Source of the DNA: Chloroflexota bacterium
Lineage (GTDB): Bacteria > Chloroflexota > Anaerolineae > Anaerolineales > Villigracilaceae
Direction of reading: 5' to 3'
NCBI GenBank assembly: GCA_021414245.1
Contig: JAIOOU010000017.1
Span: 1 to 64,000 of the forward strand
Length of the DNA stretch: 64,000 nt
The notes under the pieces were generated by a model, which did no database searches, was not told the origin of the DNA, and saw nothing but the letters and a program-made list of their open reading frames with translations. The translations under genes and the position numbers were made by a program. Shown here in pieces: positions 57,729 to 64,000 of this stretch; position 1 is the stretch's first letter, and each line of letters begins with the position of its first letter.

Positions 57729-59582
57729 CTACAAAGGGATAAGATACCAATCCAAGAATCTCTCCATCCGTTCATAAACATCAATAAGATTCTCCCTGCG
57801 CAAAAACCCGTGCGGCTCGTCATCATAGGTTTTATATTCGAAAGTTTTCCCCTCACGCCGCAAAGCCTCCACCCATTCTTCACTTGCCTCCGGAGGAACA
57901 ATCGTATCCAATAAACCGTGCAGAATTAAAACAGGTTTTTGGATATTCCCGGCATCCTGGATGGGGGAGCCCTTTAAATAAATTCCCATATTTGCCGATG
58001 GATGGCCGAGGAAGATCTCGGTATATAAACGTAATCGCTTTTCACACTGAGCCCACGAACTGACAAGATTTGAATCCCCATATTTTGCGATCCCGCAGGC
58101 AAAAAGGTATTCAGGATCGCGCGACAGGGCATTGACAGTCATGTAACCACCGTAACTGCCGCCCGTGATGGCAATGCGATCCGGCTTTACATCCTTCAAT
58201 GTCCGCAGATATTTCGCACCATACAGACAATCCTGGGTATCGCCAACTCCCCAGTCATTGTAATTGGCCCGTTCAAATTCCTGGCCATAGCCGGTCGAAC
58301 CGCGATAATTTGGCGCAAGATAGGTGTACCCTTTGGCTACAAAATACTGGGCAAGTTCGTCCCAGGCGAGGCCATACTGGTCCTTGGGTCCACCGTGCGG
58401 ATACAGGATCGCCGCACCGTTTGACTTTACAGGCCGGTATAAAAAGGCGGGGATTTCAAGGCCATCGAAACTTTTATAGGAAACTCTTTCGGGAATGACC
58501 ATCCTGTTCTTTTGGAGAGCAGGTGGGTTTGAAAAGGTTAACTGGGTTGTTTTTGCGGTTGTGAGATCCAACCTGAAAAGATCGGGCGGTGAGGCAGGAC
58601 CTTCATATTCAAACGTGATGAAGGAACCATCTGCCCCCCAATTTGGGTTTAAGTGTATGCCCGGCTCGGTTCGCAAATTGGACATTGTGCCTGATTCCGT
58701 TTCGAGGAGAGTCATTTCAAATGAGCCATCTCTGTTCACCACAACAATCATCTGACTCCCCGAAGGCGACCATTCATGCTGAAAAATATCCTGACCGCCT
58801 TTCGTAAGCTGGTGGAAGCCTTGGCCGTCCGGTTTGATCAGATACAACTCTTCGTGGCCGCTTTCCTGGGAGATAAAGGAAATCCACTTGCCATCCGGCG
58901 ACCATTTGGGTGAGATGGCCCGTGTGGACGGTTTGCCATATAAGGTAACCTGATTGCCGGTTGCTAGATCCAGCAGGATGATGTCAAGCCGGTTTAGATC
59001 GTCGAATCGGCGCAGATTAAATACAATCTTTTTCCCATCCGGGGAAGGACGCGGATCCCAATGATCGCCAGTCGTGTCGGTGGTCAACGCGCGGGGCCAT
59101 GACCCGTTCCTGTCTGTGAGCAGCAGTTGGTCGGCGTCGTTCCTTTCGACAGTCAGGATTAAGCCGTTCGAATCGGGCATCCAGCGCGGGCTGCTGGCGG
59201 CAAGTGCAAAATCGGATATCTTTTTGGGCAGACCGCCATCCGAAGGGACAAGGTGCACATGGCCTTTGATGCCAAAGGCGAGCCATTTGCCATCCGGAGA
59301 CCATGCGGGAATCTCGTCGTCCCAATAGGCAGCCAAAGGACGGTCCGTTGTGATGCGCGCGGGCCAGCCTCCATTTGCGGACATGGTGAAAACATCCGAA
59401 AGGGTTTCACCATCTTTTATATAGGCAATCATGCCTTGAGAGGACAGGGAATGCGAGCGAATCCGCTCCAGGGAGGTCAAAAGGGAAAGATTCCAACCAT
59501 CCGGAGATTTTAAGTCCGGCCGTTTAAGCGAAGGCCAGCCATTCCGTTCGTATTTTTCAATCAGTTTAATGGGGTTTTCCAT
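57729..59582 (-). CDS. Prolyl oligopeptidase-type (S9) serine peptidase
   Basis: 617 residues, from the ATG at 59582, which is properly spaced from AAGGAAGG; an ATG at 59588 abuts it. The N-terminal part (about 40-330) has TolB-like beta-propeller blades (AWSPDGKWLAFG, PRPSPDGKKIVFN, PKWSPDGKWISF). The C-terminal hydrolase has GGSYGGYMT (Ser about 476), Asp in LHGLLDTIVPPEAS (about 558) and His in DEPHGFLRRENL (about 590). It cleaves short peptides or N-acylated ends, and has no signal, so it is cytoplasmic. It is upstream of, and co-directional with, the creatininase gene, 31 bp away. Confidence 0.94.
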   Translation of the reverse strand: MENPIKLIEKYERNGWPSLKRPDLKSPDGWNLSLLTSLERIRSHSLSSQGMIAYIKDGETLSDVFTMSANGGWPARITTDRPLAAYWDDEIPAWSPDGKWLAFGIKGHVHLVPSDGGLPKKISDFALAASSPRWMPDSNGLILTVERNDADQLLLTDRNGSWPRALTTDTTGDHWDPRPSPDGKKIVFNLRRFDDLNRLDIILLDLATGNQVTLYGKPSTRAISPKWSPDGKWISFISQESGHEELYLIKPDGQGFHQLTKGGQDIFQHEWSPSGSQMIVVVNRDGSFEMTLLETESGTMSNLRTEPGIHLNPNWGADGSFITFEYEGPASPPDLFRLDLTTAKTTQLTFSNPPALQKNRMVIPERVSYKSFDGLEIPAFLYRPVKSNGAAILYPHGGPKDQYGLAWDELAQYFVAKGYTYLAPNYRGSTGYGQEFERANYNDWGVGDTQDCLYGAKYLRTLKDVKPDRIAITGGSYGGYMTVNALSRDPEYLFACGIAKYGDSNLVSSWAQCEKRLRLYTEIFLGHPSANMGIYLKGSPIQDAGNIQKPVLILHGLLDTIVPPEASEEWVEALRREGKTFEYKTYDDEPHGFLRRENLIDVYERMERFLDWYLIPL

Positions 59583-59724
59583 GGTCATTCCTTCCTTATA
59601 GACATGGATTTTACCAATATCTATACTTTCCTGAAATCTGGAATTACAGTAAAATTCTCATCCAGTGGATATTCCCTCTATGCGCTTAAAACGCCGTTTC
59701 GTTGAGTACTAACGAAAAACACTG

Positions 59725-59752
59725 CGCCATGGCAGATAAGTCTGTCATGGCG
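59725..59752. repeat. Perfect hairpin upstream of the peptide-binding lipoprotein
   Basis: CGCCATG-G-CAGA (59725-59736) pairs with TCTG-T-CATGGCG (59741-59752), one G-U pair, loop TAAG. It lies in the 206-bp divergent region between the S9 peptidase and the binding protein. It may be a terminator or leader element; no T-run follows. Confidence 0.7.
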
Positions 59753-59794
59753 CACGTTGTTTGTGGGAATAATATAAACAGACGAGGAGAATGT

Positions 59795-61447
59795 ATGAAA
59801 CAAAAAGCCCTTTATATTCTTGTGCTAGCTGCCTTGATCCTTTCTGCCTGTGGTGGCCTGGCAGGCGGAGGAGGACAACCATCCGTCGTTCGCATTGGAT
59901 GGGCAAGCGGTCCGGATTCCCTGAACATTGGTGTAGCCTGGCTTGCCTCCGCCTACACCATATCGGAACTCACCTACAGCTCCATGTATGAGTTTAAATT
60001 GGACGGGACTCTCGGGCTGGATTTGGGAACCAAGGAAACCGCATCAGCAGATGGTCTCGTATACACCTATAAGATCAGGGACGGGGTCAAGTTTCACGAT
60101 GGCCAGCCATTAACGGCCAAGGATGTTGCCTTCACCTACAACCTTGTCATGGCTCATGAAGATTTTCCAACCCTGCACTCGTATGTGGAGCATTTCGTTT
60201 CCGTGGAGGCGCCTGACGCTTCCACCGTGGTGATTACACTTGACCAGCCCATTCCAAACATTGCGAGCAAGTTGGTTTTTCTATACATCCTGCCCGAGCA
60301 TATTTGGAAGGATCATTCCGAAGACGATGCCGCTGCGGCCTATGAAAACCTCGAAATGATCGGAAGCGGTCCCTTCAAGATGCTTGAATATAAGCCGAAT
60401 GAATTTATCCGTCTCGGGGTGAACAAGGATTATTATGGGGCCGTCCCGAAAGTGGACGAAGTCATCTTTCAGGTTTTCTCCAGCTCGGATGTACTGATCC
60501 AGGCCCTGAAAACAGGGCAGGTCGACATGATCACCAGCGTGCCCAATACGAGCGTGGAGACATTGAAATCCGCCGAAAACGTTAAAGTTGTGACAGGCGC
60601 TCCTCTCTCGCCGGATCTTGAGGATATCATCTTCAACATGGTCGACCCGGCCAATTGTCCCACTGCGGATGGGGGTTTGTGCACAGGCCACCCTGCCTTG
60701 CGCGATAAGCAGGTGCGCCTGGCAATGGCCTACGCCACCGATAAAAACAAGATCATTGAAATCGTAAAACTTGGTCTGGCCACCCCCGGAATCGCATTGA
60801 TTCCGAGCGGCATGGGTGAATGGTTCAACATCGAAGTCAAGGATTTCGAATATGACCCGGCCAAAGGCAATCAGCTACTTGACGAAGCAGGTTACAAGGA
60901 TGCCAATGGCGATGGGATCCGTGACATGCCCGACGGGTCACGCCCCCTCACATTCCGCATGAACTGGCCAAGCAGCGATAATGAAGCCCCCAGAATTGCC
61001 GAGTTGCTTTCAGAAATGTGGCGGGAGCTTGGAATTACTCTTGAGATGCAGGCTGTGGAAAGCGACGCCCTGACCTCAAAGTGCTGTCCTGCGCTGGACT
61101 ATGATCTGATGATCTGGGGTTGGGTGGCCGATCCCGATCCAAACTCATTGTTGATTGTGCCCACCACCGACCAAATCCCGACCGGCTACAACGAAACCGG
61201 CTATTCAAACCCCCGCTATGACGAGCTTTTTGCCGCTCAGGGTGCCGAACTTGACAAGGACAAGCGCATCAAGATGGCGTGGGAAATGCAGCAGCTGGTC
61301 CACGATGATGTCGCCTATATCATTCCGTATTATCCATATGCCGTTCAGGCCTATCGCACTGATCGTTTCACCGGATGGCTGGATACTGAAACGAAGCTGG
61401 CGCTTGAAGATCCAAGTTCACTGACCATCATTGAACCTGTAAAATAA
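59795..61447 (+). CDS. Peptide ABC transporter substrate-binding lipoprotein (family 5)
   Basis: 550 residues. The lipobox is ILSAC (Cys at 18). The mature protein matches the DppA/OppA family: RIGWASGPDSLNIGVAW, YTYKIRDGVKFHDGQPLTAKDV (about 115-136) and MIGSGPFKMLEYKPNEFIRL (about 186-205). It captures peptides or other solutes outside the membrane and passes them to the permease that follows. The ATG at 59795 with GAGGAGA just upstream is preferred over a TTG at 59702 that would sit in the hairpin region. A strong hairpin (61465-61498) sets its dosage relative to the permeases. Confidence 0.95.
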   Translation: MKQKALYILVLAALILSACGGLAGGGGQPSVVRIGWASGPDSLNIGVAWLASAYTISELTYSSMYEFKLDGTLGLDLGTKETASADGLVYTYKIRDGVKFHDGQPLTAKDVAFTYNLVMAHEDFPTLHSYVEHFVSVEAPDASTVVITLDQPIPNIASKLVFLYILPEHIWKDHSEDDAAAAYENLEMIGSGPFKMLEYKPNEFIRLGVNKDYYGAVPKVDEVIFQVFSSSDVLIQALKTGQVDMITSVPNTSVETLKSAENVKVVTGAPLSPDLEDIIFNMVDPANCPTADGGLCTGHPALRDKQVRLAMAYATDKNKIIEIVKLGLATPGIALIPSGMGEWFNIEVKDFEYDPAKGNQLLDEAGYKDANGDGIRDMPDGSRPLTFRMNWPSSDNEAPRIAELLSEMWRELGITLEMQAVESDALTSKCCPALDYDLMIWGWVADPDPNSLLIVPTTDQIPTGYNETGYSNPRYDELFAAQGAELDKDKRIKMAWEMQQLVHDDVAYIIPYYPYAVQAYRTDRFTGWLDTETKLALEDPSSLTIIEPVK

Positions 61448-61464
61448 GCTTGAAGTTTCTCAAA

Positions 61465-61498
61465 GGAAGGAGGAACGGGATTCTCCGTTCCTCCTTCC
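61465..61498 (+). terminator. 14-bp perfect hairpin between binding protein and permease
   Basis: GGAAGGAGGAACGG (61465-61478) pairs with CCGTTCCTCCTTCC (61485-61498) around GATTCT. There is no T-run, so it is probably a 3' stabiliser or partial terminator that favours the binding protein over the downstream permeases. Confidence 0.8.
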
Positions 61499-61510
61499 AC
61501 GGAGTGGAAA

Positions 61511-62539
61511 TTGAACCGCTGGACATACATTCGCAACAAGGCAATCTGGTCCTTATTTACGATCATTTTTGTAGTTGTACTGAATTTTTTTCTGTTTCGA
61601 GTTCTGCCGGGCGACCCGGCACGACAAGGGATTCGGGACCCACGGTTAACCCCGGAGGCGATTGAGGCAATTCGAATCCGGTTTGGCCTGGACAAGCCCG
61701 TGATTAACTGCATTCAAACCATCAATCCGTTTCGTGCCGGGAGTTGTGAAATCAATCCGCTCGATACGCAATTCTTTATTTATGTAAAGAACCTCCTGCG
61801 GGGCGAGCTGGGGATCTCCTTCTACTACAACCGGCCGGTCTCTGAAATATTGGGGGAACGATTGTGGAATACGATCCTGCTGATCGGCGGGGGGCAAATT
61901 CTTTCCATTATTGTAGGCGTAGTATTTGGAATTCTTTCCGCATGGAAGGCCCGCACACCATTGGATTACGGGGTGCTTGTCACCGGCTTGGTCGCATGGA
62001 GTTTGCCAACCTTCTGGTTGGGGATCATTCTTTTATTTTGGGGCAGCACCCACGGATTCCCGATTGGCGGGAAGGCCACACCCGGAATGAGCTCATATCC
62101 GTTCTTTGCACAATTAACGGACATGCTCTGGCATTTATTGCTTCCCACCCTGACGTACACGATTGTGTTCATGGGGGAATATATGCTGATCATGCGCTCC
62201 AGCCTGCTGGATGTGCTTTCTGAGGATTATATTTTGACCGCCAAAGCAAAGGGATTAAGTACCTTCCAAATTCTGAAAGACCACGCCCTCAAAAACGGCA
62301 TGCTTCCCCTGGTAACCATTATCGCGATCAACCTTGGCTTTACTGTTGGCGGAGTAATTCAAATCGAATCAGTATTTTCATGGCCGGGGCTGGGCGGCGC
62401 CTTGTTTGAAGCCGTGAGTCGCAGGGATTTCCCAATGTTGCAGGGTGGTTTTCTTTTAATTGCGATCAGTGTAATTCTGGCCAATTTTCTGGCCGACCTG
62501 ATGTATTCCTATCTCGATCCCCGTGTGCAGACTGAATAA
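61511..62539 (+). CDS. DppB/OppB-type ABC permease
   Basis: 342 residues from a TTG start, with GGAG (61501-61504) 6 nt upstream. Six membrane helices and the conserved EAA region (SEDYILTAKAKGLSTFQILKDHALKNG, about 238-264) match the peptide permease family, as does the FRVLPGDPA start. It forms the channel with the next gene's permease part. It is 3 bp from the following gene, so it is one operon with the binding protein upstream. Confidence 0.95.
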   Translation: MNRWTYIRNKAIWSLFTIIFVVVLNFFLFRVLPGDPARQGIRDPRLTPEAIEAIRIRFGLDKPVINCIQTINPFRAGSCEINPLDTQFFIYVKNLLRGELGISFYYNRPVSEILGERLWNTILLIGGGQILSIIVGVVFGILSAWKARTPLDYGVLVTGLVAWSLPTFWLGIILLFWGSTHGFPIGGKATPGMSSYPFFAQLTDMLWHLLLPTLTYTIVFMGEYMLIMRSSLLDVLSEDYILTAKAKGLSTFQILKDHALKNGMLPLVTIIAINLGFTVGGVIQIESVFSWPGLGGALFEAVSRRDFPMLQGGFLLIAISVILANFLADLMYSYLDPRVQTE

Positions 62540-62542
62540 TCC

Positions 62543-64000
62543 ATGAGCATCCAAACCGTAGAAATCAAACCAATTATTCCATCCGCCTCCAAGAATTTCT
62601 GGCAGACCTATCGTCAAAGCAGATTGGGGATTGCCGGCCTCATACTCCTATTGGCGATCTTGTTGACCGCAATTTTTGCCCCGCTCCTGGCGCCTTATGA
62701 TCCAAAATCCTCCGAAGGCGTTGGAGCAGGGCAGGTATACAACGCCCCCAGTGCCGCCCATTGGTTCGGCACGGACGATGCCGGCCGCGACGTGTTTTCC
62801 AATTTCATTTATGGCGCCCGCGTTTCACTGATCGTTGGATTTTTTGCCTCATTTATTTCGGTTTTCATCGGCGGGACAATCGGCATTGTGGCCGGTTATT
62901 ATGGGGGCAGGACTGAAAACATCCTAATGCGGTTTACCGATACCATGCTGGTCATTCCAGACCTGCCTTTGATTGTGGTGATCGTGGCATTGACCCGTCC
63001 CAGCCTGCTCAATATCATTTTCGTCATCGGAATATTCGGCTGGACCACAACTGCCCGCATGGTGCGTTCACAGACCCTTGCAGTCAAATCCCGCAAGTTC
63101 GTCCTTCGGGCACGCGCGATTGGAGCAGGCAGGGCGCATATTATCCGGCATCATATTCTGCCGCTGGTCATGCCGATCCTGGTTGTGCAGGCTGTCCTTG
63201 TGGTATCCGTTGCCGTATTGAACGAGAGCACACTATCCTTCCTGGGCCTTGGAGACCCCACAGCCCTTTCGTGGGGACAAATGCTCAATTATGCATTTGC
63301 ACGTGGAGCCATGTCCACAGGGGCATGGTGGGCGTTGGTGGCTCCGGGTATCGGGATTATTTGGGTTGTGCTCGGCCTGATCCTTGTCGGGCAGGGATTG
63401 GAGCAGGTGCTCAATCCCAGGTTAAATACTCATCATTTGATGCCGAGCAGGCCAACGATTAAGAGCGAAGCGGCCGCGCGGTCCGGTGAGCAGGTTCTGC
63501 TTGAAGTCAGGAATTTGTCCATTAATTATATAAACGAAGGCCAGGCGCCTGCGTGTGCCGTTGAAGATGTCAGTTTTACATTGAAGGAAGGTGAGCTGAT
63601 TGGCCTGGTGGGGGAGAGTGGTTGCGGAAAGACGACCCTCATGCTTGGCCTCTTAAAATTGCTTCCCAATGCCGGGCAGATCGTAAATGGGCAGGTTTAT
63701 TTCAAAAACAAAGAGATCACGACCCTGAGCGATGATGAAGTAAACAAAGTCCGCTGGCGCGGGATTTCGATCGTGTTTCAGGGTGCCATGAACGCCCTCA
63801 ACCCGGTTCGGACCGTGGGTGATCAAATCGCTGAAACCATCATCAAACATTTGCCGGATTTCGATAGCGCGAAAATCCCGGCCCGCGTAACCGAACTTCT
63901 TGACCTGGTGGGCATTGCTGCGGAACACAAGGAACAATATCCGCATCAATATTCAGGCGGAATGCGCCAAAGAGCAATGATCGCCATGGCGCTGGCCTGT
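62543..64000 (+). CDS. Fused DppC-type permease and DppD-type ATPase (partial at window end)
   Basis: A single open frame from the ATG at 62543 to the window end, 486 codons. Residues about 1-300 are an OppC-like permease (LAPYDP, WFGTDDAGRDVFS about 75, and the EAA region VLRARAIGAGRAHIIRHHILP about 188-208). Then a linker leads to an ATPase domain with Walker A GESGCGKTTL (about 355) and signature YSGGMRQRAMIAMALAC (about 470-486). Walker B lies beyond the end. DppC and DppD are normally separate genes, so this is a natural fusion. Its start is 3 nt after the DppB stop. Confidence 0.93.
   Translation, partial: MSIQTVEIKPIIPSASKNFWQTYRQSRLGIAGLILLLAILLTAIFAPLLAPYDPKSSEGVGAGQVYNAPSAAHWFGTDDAGRDVFSNFIYGARVSLIVGFFASFISVFIGGTIGIVAGYYGGRTENILMRFTDTMLVIPDLPLIVVIVALTRPSLLNIIFVIGIFGWTTTARMVRSQTLAVKSRKFVLRARAIGAGRAHIIRHHILPLVMPILVVQAVLVVSVAVLNESTLSFLGLGDPTALSWGQMLNYAFARGAMSTGAWWALVAPGIGIIWVVLGLILVGQGLEQVLNPRLNTHHLMPSRPTIKSEAAARSGEQVLLEVRNLSINYINEGQAPACAVEDVSFTLKEGELIGLVGESGCGKTTLMLGLLKLLPNAGQIVNGQVYFKNKEITTLSDDEVNKVRWRGISIVFQGAMNALNPVRTVGDQIAETIIKHLPDFDSAKIPARVTELLDLVGIAAEHKEQYPHQYSGGMRQRAMIAMALAC

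Noticed and set aside
1-64000. CRISPR arrays, insertion sequences, prophage or integration sites
   Set aside because: No spaced direct repeats, transposase or integrase motifs, or tRNA-associated att sites were seen. Gene packing and base use look uniform, so I see no sign of a recent mobile insertion.

Overview
The window is gene-dense bacterial DNA with no phage, insertion sequence, CRISPR array, rRNA or tRNA that I could recognise. The gene content suggests a Chloroflexota bacterium of the Anaerolineae type. The signs are lipoproteins with Pro/Thr/Glu-rich linkers, GT39- and GT87-like membrane glycosyltransferases, a proton-pumping membrane pyrophosphatase, a MetV-MetF fusion, a trimethylamine-methyltransferase-family protein, a RIO kinase and fused ABC-transporter genes. 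This placement is an inference from family content, not from a marker-gene tree.

Layout. 1-3250: an A-type Fe-S carrier with an odd Cys/His tail, divergent from the pyrophosphatase hppA; both have TTGACA promoters with 17-nt spacers. 3284-16534: a surface-glycan locus with a flippase, two methyltransferases, a DUF115 protein, an epimerase, a GT26 transferase, a priming sugar-phosphate transferase, an O-antigen-ligase-like polymerase, and two paralogous GT39-like proteins around a GT87-like protein. 16540-19086: mutS. 19174-24605: a tiny membrane protein, two alkaline-phosphatase-superfamily enzymes, a membrane protein, a sulfotransferase-like protein and phosphoglycerate mutase. 24695-39147: an FAD/Fe-S dehydrogenase, an SGNH esterase lipoprotein, a TrmH-family methyltransferase, a large cyclase-ATPase-TPR protein, a cytoplasmic PhoD-like enzyme, a VF530-type protein, an amidohydrolase, the MetV-MetF fusion and a CAP/LysM envelope protein. 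39267-45548: a formate/nitrite channel with a small Lrp-type ligand-binding protein, then a heterodimeric ABC exporter followed by a kinase-like ATPase and a lipoprotein. 45674-50472: an SF1 helicase, a toxin-antitoxin-like pair, an esterase lipoprotein and a Tat-exported acetoacetate-decarboxylase-like protein. 50469-54260: a lipoprotein-LivH-LivM fusion, a strongly signalled 20-codon reading frame with tandem hairpins, and a RIO kinase. 54297-64000: an MttB-family protein, an NBR1-like lipoprotein, a duplicated creatininase, an S9 peptidase, and an oligopeptide ABC transporter whose permease and ATPase are fused. The last gene runs off the window.

Control signals show a clear pattern. At least nine genes have a TANAAT -10 box ending only 6-10 nt before the start codon, mostly without a Shine-Dalgarno sequence, which points to leaderless mRNAs. 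Other genes have normal Shine-Dalgarno sequences. Gene ends are tight: several convergent pairs overlap or lie 2 bp apart.

Most notable leads: the leaderless-promoter set; two back-to-back promoter pairs, one of which shares a -35 hexamer; the small structured transcript at 52931-53173; a 20-bp perfect hairpin inside the cyclase gene; a two-copy intergenic inverted repeat with a compensated base change; the lipoprotein-LivHM fusion; and the 19174-23845 envelope-modification island.
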